A DNA stretch of 64,000 nucleotides from Streptomyces phaeolivaceus (GTDB lineage Bacteria; Actinomycetota; Actinomycetes; Streptomycetales; Streptomycetaceae), in NCBI RefSeq assembly GCF_009184865.1, contig NZ_CP045096.1, positions 6,882,001 through 6,946,000 on the forward strand, in the 5' to 3' direction. This document shows, one piece after another, positions 25,512 to 34,405 of the stretch; positions within the stretch are counted from its first letter, which is position 1; the number at the start of each line of letters is the position of its first letter. The position numbers and the translations under genes are program-made. The notes beneath the pieces were generated by a model. The model saw only the letters and a list, made by a program, of their open reading frames with translations, made no database searches and was not told the origin of the DNA.

Positions 25512-25907
25512 GTGAGCACATCTGCCAACGACGTCACTGCGGTCGCCACTGTGGCGGCAGTCATTGTGGCGTGCATCGCCATCTGGTACACGCGTCGACA
25601 GGCCAAGTACACGAAACGCGCTCTTGAGTTGACGGAACTCGCGCGGCGCATTGTCGAAGTGGAGTCCATGGGCGGGGAGGAGTACGTATTGCGCAACGTT
25701 AGTGGCGAAACGTTGCGCGAGCTTTCGTTGCTGTCTGAAAACCTACCTGGACCGGTGGTTCCTGATCTCATCCGTCGAACATTGCTGCCGGGTGAGGGGG
25801 TACGTTTTTCCATTCAAGGAGTATCCGCGTCGAACTATCCGTTCCAGGTTTGGGTGACGGTTGCGGACTCATCCAAAATGGCCGTGGCCTGTCCACGTCC
25901 GACCTGA
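25512..25907 (+). CDS. Small membrane-anchored protein with extracellular/cytosolic beta domain, second of a pair
   Basis: 131 residues from GTG 25512; an upstream TTG at 25491 is possible. A membrane helix (AVATVAAVIVACIAIWYTRR) is followed by a helix QAKYTKRALELTELARRIVE and a beta-rich domain of about 75 residues (EEYVLRNVSGETLRELSLLS ... YPFQVWVTVADS). Many actinobacterial accessory genes share this helix-coil-beta plan without an assigned function. The AT-rich codons suggest horizontal transfer. Confidence 0.62.
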   Translation: MSTSANDVTAVATVAAVIVACIAIWYTRRQAKYTKRALELTELARRIVEVESMGGEEYVLRNVSGETLRELSLLSENLPGPVVPDLIRRTLLPGEGVRFSIQGVSASNYPFQVWVTVADSSKMAVACPRPT

Positions 25908-26009
25908 CGGGCATGCAGTTCGGCTTGGAGAAGCGGCTATTGCGGGGAGTGCACGGGGCTTGAGACGCGGTTCGTAGGTGTCAGCACAACTACAGCAGCC
26001 AGCCCCGCA

Positions 26010-26735
26010 TCACCTCGTACGCATTCTCAGCGCCTCCCGCACGATCGCCTCCAGCTGTTCGTGGTGGGCGCCTTTCCAGTACGCCCGGCCGCAGTCGCCG
26101 CACTGTGCGAACACGTCGTACGACCGCTCCGTCCCGCCCTCCAAGCGGTCCGCGACCTCTTCCTTCGTCGCCGGCCTGAGGGGGCCGTTGCAGGCGGTGC
26201 AGCGGGTCCAGGGGTGGAGGGCGGGGGCGAATCGGGCGAGGACGTCTCGGAGTTGTTCCGATGGGTGTGTGCTGTAGATGTAGGCGCCCGCCCACAGTTC
26301 CCGTCGGCGCAGCAGGCCTCGGTCGCGGCTGAGCATTACCCGTTGTTCGGTGGCGGAGAGCGTTGCCAGGGCCGGGTCGCCGAGGTCGGTGGACTCGTAG
26401 GCCGCGTCGACGCCCAGGAGGCGTAGGCGGCGGGCCAGGGTGCCCAGGTGGACGTCGAGGAGGAAGCGGAGAGGGGCGCCGGGGATGTGTTGGGGGCGGG
26501 GCATCGGACGTACGGTCACCGACTCGCCGTTCGTCGGGATGTGAGAGACCCGGACCTCGCGGCCGTCCACCAGCAGCGCGCCCACCTCCGTCAGAGGGAC
26601 GCCCAGGGACTCCACGACGTGGCCCAGTGTCGAGACGCCGTCCGTGGCCAGGGGGGTCGTGCGGCCTCGGCGGGTGTGGGGGACGAACAGGGCCAGTTCG
26701 GGGGCGACTTCGATGTGGATCTCGACGGGTTTCAC
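26010..26735 (-). CDS. Mut7-C RNase-domain protein with ubiquitin-like N-terminus
   Basis: 241 residues from GTG 26735. The first 80 residues are a ThiS/MoaD-like ubiquitin fold (VEIHIEVAPELALFVP, ending in PMPRPQ rather than Gly-Gly). The Mut7-C domain follows: a PIN-like core with FLLDVHLGTLARRLRLLG and VMLSRDRGLLRRR, then a zinc-ribbon with CTACNGPL and CGDCGRAYW. Predicted to be a metal-dependent RNase; targets unknown. Cytosolic. The preceding 100 bp (25907-26010) holds nothing identifiable. Confidence 0.92.
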   Translation of the reverse strand: MKPVEIHIEVAPELALFVPHTRRGRTTPLATDGVSTLGHVVESLGVPLTEVGALLVDGREVRVSHIPTNGESVTVRPMPRPQHIPGAPLRFLLDVHLGTLARRLRLLGVDAAYESTDLGDPALATLSATEQRVMLSRDRGLLRRRELWAGAYIYSTHPSEQLRDVLARFAPALHPWTRCTACNGPLRPATKEEVADRLEGGTERSYDVFAQCGDCGRAYWKGAHHEQLEAIVREALRMRTR

Positions 26736-26768
26736 CTGGTCAGGATGGCATGGGGGAGGCGGGCGGGC

Positions 26769-27470
26769 TCAGGGGTTTTCCGGGGTGAGGCCCTGTTGGA
26801 GGGTGGTCAGGGTGCGGTCGACGAGGGTGGTCAGGTCGTCGCGGTGGTCGTTCTCCGCCCAGTACAGGGATGTCTCCATCAGGCCGCCCATCAGGGACAT
26901 CGCCCAGACCCGGACCTCCAGGCTGTCCGGGTCGCGGCCGGTGCGTTCGGCGATCGCCGTGCAGAGCATGCGGCCGGTGACCGACATGCTCTCCATCATG
27001 CGGGAGCGGACGGCCGGGACCTGGACCATCAGATGGGTCCGCAGGCGGGCCACCTCCATGTCCTCCTCGACGCCCGTGCGGACGGCCTCGCGCATGACGT
27101 GGCGGATGCTGTCCGGCCAGGGTTCGTCCGCCGGGCGGGACCGCAGTTCCTCCAGGAGGATCGGGTCGTACTCGTCGGTGAGGACGATGTCCTCCTTGGT
27201 CGGGAAGTAGCGGAAGACGGTCGACGGGGACACCTCCGCCCGGTCGGCGATCTGCTCGATCGTCGTGGCGTCGTAGCCCTGCTCCCGGACCAGCGCGTAG
27301 GTCGCGGCGCGGATCGCCTCGCGCGTCTTGATCTTCTTCCGCTCCCGCAGTCCCAGCGGAGAGGGGGAGGAAGAGGGGGAGGAAGAGGGGGAGGAAGAGG
27401 GGGAGGAAGAGGGGGAGGGGGAGGGGGAGGGGGAAGAGTTGGTGGGGGTGGTGGGGTGTGCGGCCGTCAT
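26769..27470 (-). CDS. TetR-family repressor with Ser-Pro repeat N-terminus
   Basis: 233 residues from ATG 27470, four bases after the MFS stop (an in-frame ATG at 27488 is possible). Residues 10-38 are a Ser/Pro tract (SPSPSPSSSPSSSPSSS) made by a GGAAGAGGGGGA microsatellite (27357-27442). The DNA-binding domain follows: KIKTREAIRAATYALVREQG, then TIEQIADRAEVSPSTVFRYF and PTKEDIV. The ligand domain is helical. It is cotranscribed with the efflux pump upstream and probably binds the palindrome at 29084-29098. Inducer unknown. Confidence 0.92.
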   Translation of the reverse strand: MTAAHPTTPTNSSPSPSPSPSSSPSSSPSSSPSSSPSPLGLRERKKIKTREAIRAATYALVREQGYDATTIEQIADRAEVSPSTVFRYFPTKEDIVLTDEYDPILLEELRSRPADEPWPDSIRHVMREAVRTGVEEDMEVARLRTHLMVQVPAVRSRMMESMSVTGRMLCTAIAERTGRDPDSLEVRVWAMSLMGGLMETSLYWAENDHRDDLTTLVDRTLTTLQQGLTPENP

Positions 27471-27474
27471 GGGG

Positions 27475-29079
27475 TCATTGTCGGGCATCGGCCGGGGAGG
27501 TGGCCAGGTCAGGGCCCGTGCTCCGCCCGCTTCCGGCGCCGCCCTCGCCACCCGTGTCCCCGTCCGTCGGCGCGCTCGGCAGGAACGCCGCCGCCAGTAG
27601 TGCCGCCACCAGGGACGCGCCGCCGCAGACCAGCAGGACCACGCCCATGCCGTGGACGTACGAGGAGTTCGCGGAGGTGAGGAGGGCGTCCGCGCCCGTG
27701 CGTTCGGCGATCAGGTGTGCCGCCACCACCGAGTCCCCGGCGGTGTCGGCCGCCGCCTTCGGCAGGCCGGTGACGTCGAGGCGGTCCCGGAGCACGCCCG
27801 CGAGCAGGCTGCCGAGCAGGGCGATGCCGATCGCGCTGCCCACCTGGCGCAGCGTCATCAGCAGCCCCGAGCCGCTGCCGGCCCGGTCCGTGGGCAGGGT
27901 GCCCAGCGCGTCGGACATCGCGGGCACGATCGCCAGCCCGAACCCGGCCCCGGCCAGCGACAGCCACAGCGCCGTGAAGCCGTAGCCGGAGTCGACCGTC
28001 GTACGGCTGCCGAGGAGCGCGGCGAAGGCCAGCACCACCAGGCCCGCGCTCACCACCGACCGGGCGCCGAGCCGTGCGACGAGTGGCTGCGCGGTCCGCG
28101 CGCCGACCAGCAGGCCGCCCATCAGCGGCAGGAGTCGTACGCCTGTGCCCAGGGCGTCGTGGCCGAGGACGGCCTGGAGGTAGGGCGGCAGGACGAAGAG
28201 CAGGCCGGACAGGACGAACATGACGAGGGTCGCGGCGAGGGTGTTGAAGAGGAAGCCGCGCTGGGCCAGCAGGCCCATGTCGAGCATGGGACGCGCGGAC
28301 CGTCGTTCGCGGAGCACCAGCGCGGTGATGAGTACACCGGCCGCCGCGAACATGGCCAGGACCAGCGGGTCGGCCCAGCCTCGGGTGGGCGCCTCGATGA
28401 TCGCGTAGATGAGGGAGCCGAGGCCCGCCGCGGTGAGCGCGGTGGAGACGGCGTCGACGCGGGGGGAGGCGGGGTCGCGGGTCTCGGGGAGGAGGAAGAC
28501 GCAGGCGGCGATGCCGAGGGCCGCCATCGGCACGTTGATCAGGAACACCGAGCCCCACCAGTAGTGGTTGAGGAGCCAGCCGCCGATGATCGGGCCGAGC
28601 GGCAGGCCCAGCATGGAGCCCGCCGAGACGATGCCGACCGCCTTGGTGCGCTCGGCCGGGGTGAAGAGCGAGGGCAGGACGGAGAGGGCCAGAGGGGTGA
28701 CCAGCGCGGCGCCTATCCCCATGACGGCGCGGGCCGCGACCACCGCGTTCACGTCCCCGGCCAGCGCGCCCACGACCGAGCCGGCCAGGAAGATCCCCAG
28801 CCCGACGATCAGCATCAGCCGCCTGCCGAAGCGGTCGCCGAGCAGTCCGGCCGGGAGCATCAGCGCCGCGAAGACGACGATGTACGCGTCCGCCATCCAC
28901 TGCTGCTCACCGGTGGTGGCGCCCAGTTCCCCGGCCATGGTCGGCAGCGCCACGTTGAGGATCGTCATGTCGAAGCCGAGCGTCAGCATGCTCGCGACGA
29001 GGGCGCCGAGGGCCCACCAGCGGCGGGGGTCGGGCCGGGCCTGTGAAGGGTCGACAGCAGTACTAGTGACAGTGTCCAT
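27475..29079 (-). CDS. MFS drug:H+ antiporter, DHA2 (EmrB/QacA) family
   Basis: 534 residues and about 14 predicted membrane helices. The family signature is present: TILNVALPTMAGELGATTGE and QQWMADAYIVVFAALMLPAG in helices 1-2, LLGDRFGRRLMLIVG (motif A), and SAGSMLGLPLGPIIGGWLL (antiporter motif C). It exports hydrophobic drugs or antibiotics in exchange for protons across the cytoplasmic membrane. It is the first gene of a two-gene operon with its TetR regulator. The operator palindrome begins five bases upstream of the start codon. Confidence 0.95.
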   Translation of the reverse strand: MDTVTSTAVDPSQARPDPRRWWALGALVASMLTLGFDMTILNVALPTMAGELGATTGEQQWMADAYIVVFAALMLPAGLLGDRFGRRLMLIVGLGIFLAGSVVGALAGDVNAVVAARAVMGIGAALVTPLALSVLPSLFTPAERTKAVGIVSAGSMLGLPLGPIIGGWLLNHYWWGSVFLINVPMAALGIAACVFLLPETRDPASPRVDAVSTALTAAGLGSLIYAIIEAPTRGWADPLVLAMFAAAGVLITALVLRERRSARPMLDMGLLAQRGFLFNTLAATLVMFVLSGLLFVLPPYLQAVLGHDALGTGVRLLPLMGGLLVGARTAQPLVARLGARSVVSAGLVVLAFAALLGSRTTVDSGYGFTALWLSLAGAGFGLAIVPAMSDALGTLPTDRAGSGSGLLMTLRQVGSAIGIALLGSLLAGVLRDRLDVTGLPKAAADTAGDSVVAAHLIAERTGADALLTSANSSYVHGMGVVLLVCGGASLVAALLAAAFLPSAPTDGDTGGEGGAGSGRSTGPDLATSPADARQ

Positions 29080-29083
29080 GAAA

Positions 29084-29098
29084 TGAGAGTAGCTCTCA
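29084..29098. promoter_or_regulatory. TetR operator upstream of MFS pump
   Basis: TGAGAG-TAG-CTCTCA, a perfect 6-bp-arm palindrome in an AT-richer patch directly before the MFS start (29079). The position and symmetry are those of an autoregulatory TetR site; occupancy would block transcription of both pump and regulator. Confidence 0.75.
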
Positions 29099-29175
29099 AA
29101 AGGTGGTGAATGTCAATTGTGAGGGTCGATCGATTCCGTGGGCGGGGGCGGGGCGGGGCGGAGGCGGGTACGCGA

Positions 29176-29207
29176 AAGTGGCCGCGGCTTGATAGCCACG
29201 GCCACTT
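29176..29207 (-). terminator. Hairpin terminator after the hemolysin III gene
   Basis: AAGTGGCCGCGG-cttgatag-CCACGGCCACTT: 12-bp arms with one mismatch and an 8-nt loop, 70 bp past the stop of the minus-strand gene at 29276 and upstream of the MFS promoter. No U-tract. Confidence 0.55.
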
Positions 29208-29275
29208 CGTGAGGCGCTGCGTCGGGTCGCCCCGGGGGTTCCGGTCGTCCTGGGGGTTCCGGTCGTCCCGGAGGG

Positions 29276-30034
29276 TTACGCGTGCTGGTACGCCACCATC
29301 GAGATCCCCACGTAGTGCACGACGAACGCGGCGAGGGTGAAGGAGTGGAAGACCTCGTGGAAGCCGAACCAGCGCGGTGACGGATCGGGGCGCTTGAGGC
29401 CGTAGATGACGCCGCCGACGCTGTAGAGGAGACCGCCGACGATCACCAGGACGAGGACGGCGATGCCGCCGGTGCGCATGAAGTCGGGCAGGAAGAAGAC
29501 GGCCGCCCAGCCCATCGCGATGTAGCAGGGGGTGTAGAGCCAGCGCGGCGCGCCGACCCAGAAGACCCGGAAGGCGATACCGGCGACCGCCGCTCCCCAG
29601 ATGCCCCAGAGCAGCCACTGACCCTTGGCGCCCGGCAGGAGCAGCATGGTGAGCGGGGTGTAGGAGCCCGCGATGATCAGGAAGATATTGGCGTGATCCA
29701 GTCGGCGCAGGATGCCGTCCATGCGCGGCGTCCAGGTGCCCCGGTGGTACAGCGCGCTCACACCGAACAGCAGGCAGGCCGTGAGGGCGAAGATCCCGCA
29801 GGCGATACGTCCGCGGGTGGAGTCCGCGAGGGCGGTGAGCACCAGGCCGGCCACGAGAACGGCCGGGAACATGCCGAGATGCAGCCAGCCCCGGAGTTTG
29901 GGCTTGATCTCGTCAGTGATCTGGTGGATCTCATCGGTGATCTGGTGGGCGATCTGATGAGGCAGGGATCGCGTGTCGGAATCGCGGCCGTCGGCCGGCG
30001 TCTCCGTGTGTGCATCGGGGACGGGCGCTGTCAT
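29276..30034 (-). CDS. trhA: Hemolysin III / PAQR family membrane protein (TrhA-like)
   Basis: 252 residues from ATG 30034; ATG 30043 is an alternative. A charged N-terminus with HQITDEIHQITDEI repeats precedes seven membrane helices. The family residues are present: LTALADSTRGRIACGIFALT, SALYHRGTWTP (the SxxYH motif), LDHANIFLIIAGSYTP, and FGFHEVFHSFTLAAFVVHY with two His on the last helix, forming the probable metal site shared with PAQR receptors. Bacterial members influence membrane energetics; activity as a true hemolysin is not implied. Confidence 0.92.
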   Translation of the reverse strand: MTAPVPDAHTETPADGRDSDTRSLPHQIAHQITDEIHQITDEIKPKLRGWLHLGMFPAVLVAGLVLTALADSTRGRIACGIFALTACLLFGVSALYHRGTWTPRMDGILRRLDHANIFLIIAGSYTPLTMLLLPGAKGQWLLWGIWGAAVAGIAFRVFWVGAPRWLYTPCYIAMGWAAVFFLPDFMRTGGIAVLVLVIVGGLLYSVGGVIYGLKRPDPSPRWFGFHEVFHSFTLAAFVVHYVGISMVAYQHA

Positions 30035-30473
30035 GCCTTGCATCGTACCTACGGAGCCGTAACTTACGGGACCGTGCGGGCTGTTCGCGCTCCCACAAGT
30101 GGCCATCCTCTCACGCGGGGCTCGCGGGCGGATGCCGACGGCGTTGTTCGCGCGCACATCCGGATACCCGCGGTGAAGCGGTGGTGACGGAAGGAGGGCG
30201 GAAGGAGGGCGGAAGGAGGGCGGAAGGAGGGCGGAAGGAAGGCGGAAGGAAGGCGGAAGCAAACCTGCCGGGTGAAAACCGGTGAGTGGCGATGGTCACG
30301 ATGCTCACGTGTGAGGCCCTCTGGACATATGGGCACTCCCGTCGGATGATCAAATGAGTGCGGTCGGCACCGGATGAGCGCCCATAGATCGATTCCGTGA
30401 TCGAATCCGTGAAGCATCCGGGTCGCAGCCCCCACGGGGCCTCCAACATAAAATCCCTCATTTAGGAGCAATC
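30035..30473. other. Intergenic region upstream of pckG with an 11-bp tandem repeat
   Basis: The gap carries six copies of GGAAGGAGGGC (with A/G variants) at 30189-30260, purine-rich on the plus strand. The promoter side of pckG (30330-30470) is less GC-rich and contains the unusual AT-rich stretch ATAAAATCCCTCATTTAGG just before the RBS TAGGAG. No other gene is supported here. Confidence 0.6.
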
Positions 30474-32315
30474 GTGGCGCGCGACATCGCGGCTCCCCCT
30501 TCAACCGTCCCGACCACCCACCGAGAACTCGTGGCGTGGGTGAACGAGATCGCCGAACTGACCGAGCCGGACAACGTGGTCTGGTGCGATGGATCCGAGG
30601 CCGAGTACGAGCGCCTGTGCGGGGAGCTCGTCGAGAAGGGCACCTTCCGGAAGCTCGACCCGATCAAGCGCCCGAACTCCTACTACGCCGCGTCCGACCC
30701 GACCGATGTCGCCCGGGTCGAGGACCGCACCTTCATCTGCTCGGAGAAGGAGGAGGACGCGGGCCCCACCAACCACTGGAAGGCCCCCGCGGAGATGCGG
30801 GAGATCTTCCAGGGCGAGGACGGCGAGAAGGGCGGCCTGTTCCGCGGGTCGATGCGCGGGCGCACGATGTACGTCGTGCCGTTCTGCATGGGCCCGCTCG
30901 GCTCGCCGCTCTCCGCCATCGGCGTCGAGATCACGGACTCCGCGTACGTCGCCGTCTCCATGCGCACGATGACCCGTATGGGACAGCCGGTGCTGGACGA
31001 ACTCGGCTCCGAGGGCTTCTTCGTGAAGGCCGTGCACACGCTGGGTGCGCCCCTCGCCGAGGGCGAGGCGGACGTCCCGTGGCCGTGCAACTCCACCAAG
31101 TACATCTCCCACTTCCCCGAGAGCCGCGAGATCTGGTCGTACGGCTCCGGGTACGGCGGCAACGCGCTGCTCGGCAAGAAGTGCTACGCGCTGCGGATCG
31201 CGTCGGTCATGGCGCGCGACGAGGGCTGGCTCGCCGAGCACATGCTGATCCTCAAACTGACGCCGCCGCAGGGCGAGTCGAAGTACGTGGCGGCGGCCTT
31301 CCCGTCGGCCTGCGGCAAGACGAACCTCGCGATGCTGGAGCCGACGATCTCCGGCTGGACCGTCGAGACCATCGGCGACGACATCGCGTGGATGCGCTTC
31401 GGCGAGGACGGACAGCTCTACGCCATCAATCCCGAGGCCGGGTTCTTCGGTGTCGCGCCCGGCACCGGTGAGCACACCAACGCCAACGCGATGAAGACGC
31501 TGTGGGGCAACTCCGTCTTCACCAACGTGGCGCTGACGGACGACGGCGACGTGTGGTGGGAGGGGATGACGGAGGAGACTCCGGCGCACCTCACCGACTG
31601 GAAGGGCAACGACTGGACGCCGTCGTCCTCGGACACGCCCGCCGCCCACCCCAACGCCCGCTTCACGGTGCCCGCGTCGCAGTGCCCGATCATCGCGCCC
31701 GAGTGGGAGAACCCCAAGGGGGTGCCGATCTCGGCGATCCTGTTCGGCGGGCGTCGCGCCACGGCCGTACCGCTGGTGACCGAGTCCTTCGACTGGAACC
31801 ACGGGGTGTTCCTGGGCGCGAACGTGGCGTCCGAGAAGACCGCGGCGGCCGAGGGCAAGGTCGGTGAGCTGCGCCGCGACCCGTTCGCGATGCTGCCCTT
31901 CTGCGGCTACAACATGGGCGACTACATGGGCCACTGGGTCGATGTCGCCAAGGGCAAGGACCAGGCGAAGCTGCCGAAGATCTACTACGTCAACTGGTTC
32001 CGGAAGAACGACGCGGGCAAGTTCGTGTGGCCCGGGTTCGGCGAGAACAGCCGGGTCCTGAAGTGGATCGTGGACCGGCTGGACGGCAAGGCGGACGGGG
32101 TGGAGACGGCGATCGGCATCCTGCCGGCGCCGGGGGCGCTCGACACGGAGGGGCTGGACCTGTCCTCCGCCGACCTCGACTTCCTGCTGACCGTGGACAA
32201 GGAGGTGTGGCGGGAGGAGGCGGCGCTTGTTCCCGAACACCTCAACACCTTCGGTGATCACACGCCGAAGGAGCTGTGGGACGAGTACCGGGCGTTGGTG
32301 AGTCGCCTGGGCTGA
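30474..32315 (+). CDS. pckG: Phosphoenolpyruvate carboxykinase (GTP)
   Basis: 613 residues from GTG 30474 (TAGGAG, five-base spacing). Converts oxaloacetate plus GTP to PEP plus CO2 plus GDP, the key step joining the TCA cycle to gluconeogenesis. Visible motifs: the kinase-1a P-loop [11 protein letters not shown] with the mobile-loop cysteine, GDDIAWM (kinase 2), [13 protein letters not shown], and [12 protein letters not shown]. The length matches the actinobacterial and animal GTP-type enzyme. Single-gene transcript with a strong terminator at 32334-32400. Cytosolic. Confidence 0.98.
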   Translation: MARDIAAPPSTVPTTHRELVAWVNEIAELTEPDNVVWCDGSEAEYERLCGELVEKGTFRKLDPIKRPNSYYAASDPTDVARVEDRTFICSEKEEDAGPTNHWKAPAEMREIFQGEDGEKGGLFRGSMRGRTMYVVPFCMGPLGSPLSAIGVEITDSAYVAVSMRTMTRMGQPVLDELGSEGFFVKAVHTLGAPLAEGEADVPWPCNSTKYISHFPESREIWSYGSGYGGNALLGKKCYALRIASVMARDEGWLAEHMLILKLTPPQGESKYVAAAFPSACGKTNLAMLEPTISGWTVETIGDDIAWMRFGEDGQLYAINPEAGFFGVAPGTGEHTNANAMKTLWGNSVFTNVALTDDGDVWWEGMTEETPAHLTDWKGNDWTPSSSDTPAAHPNARFTVPASQCPIIAPEWENPKGVPISAILFGGRRATAVPLVTESFDWNHGVFLGANVASEKTAAAEGKVGELRRDPFAMLPFCGYNMGDYMGHWVDVAKGKDQAKLPKIYYVNWFRKNDAGKFVWPGFGENSRVLKWIVDRLDGKADGVETAIGILPAPGALDTEGLDLSSADLDFLLTVDKEVWREEAALVPEHLNTFGDHTPKELWDEYRALVSRLG

Positions 32316-32333
32316 CGCCCTGCGTTTGAAGCT

Positions 32334-32400
32334 CCGCGACCGGCCGGGTATGGGGTTGCCCTGACCAGCGATTTCGCCTTGGCCGGTCGCGGATTTTTTT
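32334..32400 (+). terminator. Intrinsic terminator of pckG
   Basis: CCGCGACCGGCC (32334-32345) pairs perfectly with GGCCGGTCGCGG (32381-32392), with a 35-nt loop, followed directly by A and seven T residues (32394-32400). A 12-bp GC stem plus a T-tract is a textbook factor-independent terminator and is unusual in this genome, where U-tracts are rare. Confidence 0.88.
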
Positions 32401-32474
32401 GTTGCGCCCGAGGGGGTGGGGGTGGGGGTGGAGGTGGAGGTTCGTGGGCGGGTGCGGGTTTGGTGGGGGCTGGT

Positions 32475-32570
32475 CGCGCAGTTCCTCGCGCCCCTGAAAA
32501 AGCGGGCTGCGCCCCTGCTTTTTCGGCCCGAAAGGGCCGTAGGCCCTTAAGGGGCGCGGGGAACTGCGCG
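32475..32570. repeat. Dispersed intergenic palindromic element, copy 1
   Basis: CGCGCAGTTCCTCGCGCCCC on the left arm and AGGGGCGCGGGGAACTGCGC on the right, nearly perfect inverted arms of about 20 bp, enclosing a second small hairpin (CGGCCCGAAAGGGCCG). It lies between the pckG terminator and the kinase gene. Same family as copies at 38597, 43461, 46547, 54506, 55407 and 57959. Confidence 0.85.
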
Positions 32571-32715
32571 AGAAGCCCCCACCAAACCCGCACCCGAAAG
32601 CGCACCCCTGGGGGTGGGACGGGTAGGGGCGGAGGGGGCGAAAAGGGCTGCCGGGGAGGGGAATTCGCGGGACACTCGGGACATCCGCACCGAACCCCGA
32701 AATGAGGTGAGCGGG

Positions 32716-33705
32716 GTGCGTACACCCGTAAGTGACCCCCTGAAGATCGGCCCGTACAAGATAGTCGGCCGCCTGGGATCGGGCGGCATGGGCTGGGTCT
32801 ACCTGGGCCGCTCACCCGCCGGCCGAGAAGTCGCCGTGAAAGTCGCCCGCCCCGAACTCGCCGCCGAACCCGAGTTCCGCGAACGCTTCGCCCGCGAGGT
32901 CGCCGCCGCCCGCGTGGTCAGCGGCGCCTACACCGCCGCCGTCGTCGACGCCGACCCCACCGCCGAACTCCCGTGGCTGGCCACGATGTACGTCCCCGGC
33001 CCCTCCCTCGCGGAGGCGGTCCGCGCCGACGGCCCCCTCCCCGAGGACCAGGTCCGCCCCCTCGGCGCCGGCCTCGTCGAGGCGTTGCAGGCCATCCACG
33101 CCTCCCATGTCGTCCACCGCGACCTCAAGCCGGCGAACGTCCTGCTCGCCCAGGACGGCCCCCGCGTCATCGACTTCGGCATCTCCCGCGTCGACGGCGC
33201 CCCCGGGCTCACCCGCGTCGGGGTCGTCGTCGGCACCCCGCCGTTCATGTCGCCCGAGCAGATCCGGGGCGACCGGGTCGGGCCGACGAGCGATGTGTTC
33301 TCGCTGGGCGGGGTCCTGGTGTACGCGCTCACCGGCCGCCCACCGCACGGCAGCGGGGAGGGCGTGCGCGTGGAGGTCGTACGGGGAGAGCCCCGGCTCG
33401 ACGGCGTACCGCCCGGACTGCGGTCCCTCATAGCCCGCTGTCTGGCCAAGCGGCCCGAGGCGCGGCCCCGACTCGCCGACATTCTGGCGGAGTTGGTGGG
33501 GCAGACCGTCCGGACCGAGGTGTGGCCGCCGCCGCAGGTGGCCCGGACCATCGAGGTGCGGTACGAGGAGTTGAAGGAGCGGCACCGGAACCGTACGACG
33601 AGCGAGTCCGTCCCCTCCTGTCTGCTGCTGCACGCGCAGGCGCTGCTGGACGCCGGGCTGACCGACGCCATGGTCGCGGAGGCGGTGGTCCGTGACGGCG
33701 CCTGA
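32716..33705 (+). CDS. Soluble Ser/Thr protein kinase (PknB/Hanks type)
   Basis: 329 residues from GTG 32716 (GAGG eight bases upstream; GTG 32707 is possible). Glycine loop GRLGSGGMGWVYLG, catalytic Lys in EVAVKVARPE, HRDLKPANVLL (catalytic Asp), DFGISRVDG, and the activation segment ending TPPFMSPEQIRGD. The C-terminal 60 residues are a non-kinase helical extension (RYEELKERHRNRTTSESVPS) in place of the usual transmembrane and PASTA parts, so it is cytosolic. It leads a six-gene plus-strand group; its targets may be the encoded vWA or membrane proteins. Confidence 0.93.
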   Translation: MRTPVSDPLKIGPYKIVGRLGSGGMGWVYLGRSPAGREVAVKVARPELAAEPEFRERFAREVAAARVVSGAYTAAVVDADPTAELPWLATMYVPGPSLAEAVRADGPLPEDQVRPLGAGLVEALQAIHASHVVHRDLKPANVLLAQDGPRVIDFGISRVDGAPGLTRVGVVVGTPPFMSPEQIRGDRVGPTSDVFSLGGVLVYALTGRPPHGSGEGVRVEVVRGEPRLDGVPPGLRSLIARCLAKRPEARPRLADILAELVGQTVRTEVWPPPQVARTIEVRYEELKERHRNRTTSESVPSCLLLHAQALLDAGLTDAMVAEAVVRDGA

Positions 33706-34246
33706 CTCCTTCCCGGGCCGTGACTCCTTCCCGGGCCGTGATTCGTACCCGGGCCGTGATTCGTACCCGGGCCGTGATTCGTACGCGGGGCGTGACTCGT
33801 ATCCGGGGGGCAACGCCGAGATCTACGACCTTGGTACGCACTGGCGGCAGTTGGTGCGGAACTGGGTCGCGCGGCGGAACTATCACACGGACCACGACAC
33901 CGTGTCCGTCTCGCTGCAATTCGATCTGCAGGAGGCGGGGCGGGTGGTCACGGTGAGATTCATGACCACCAAGAAGCTTCTCGTGGCGTTCGCGACGGAC
34001 GGGAATTATCTGCGGCAGGACCAGCTGGCCATTGCCGCCGCCGCGTCGAACGCGTGGAATACCGAACAATTGAACCCCATGTTGTCCGTGTGGGATGTGC
34101 GGGGGCCGCGGCCCTGTCTCGCCGGGGTCTGCGATCTGCCGCTGACGTGTCGGATCACGCAGGCGGATTTCGATGCGTTGGCCAATGATTGGGTGGAGCG
34201 GGCGCGGCAGATGTTCAGTCGCTGCCATCAGGTGTTCAAGTTGTAG
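33692..34246 (+). CDS. YbjN-like protein with N-terminal RDSYPG repeats
   Basis: 184 residues from GTG 33692, overlapping the kinase gene by 14 bp. Residues 6-40 are six tandem copies of RDS(F/Y)PG encoded by an 18-bp minisatellite (33704-33811), then an alpha/beta domain related to YbjN/type-III-chaperone folds (WVARRNYHTDHDTVSVSLQF, NYLRQDQLAIAAAASNAWN). YbjN-type domains bind protein partners. The Ser/Tyr-rich repeats are potential phosphorylation sites for the kinase encoded just upstream; this is an inference. Confidence 0.78.
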   Translation: MTAPDSFPGRDSFPGRDSYPGRDSYPGRDSYAGRDSYPGGNAEIYDLGTHWRQLVRNWVARRNYHTDHDTVSVSLQFDLQEAGRVVTVRFMTTKKLLVAFATDGNYLRQDQLAIAAAASNAWNTEQLNPMLSVWDVRGPRPCLAGVCDLPLTCRITQADFDALANDWVERARQMFSRCHQVFKL

Positions 34247-34405
34247 AAGTGAAAAGCATACTGATCGAAAGTCGGCGTAACTCGCCGTAATTCCATCGGC
34301 GGAAATCACCAAACCCTTCCGGCCACCCTGCTGCCTGCTCCACTATTGGATGGGCTTTTTCAGGGCCGCGGGGGCGTGCCTTTCAGGCCACGGGGGGTTG
34401 GTGCG

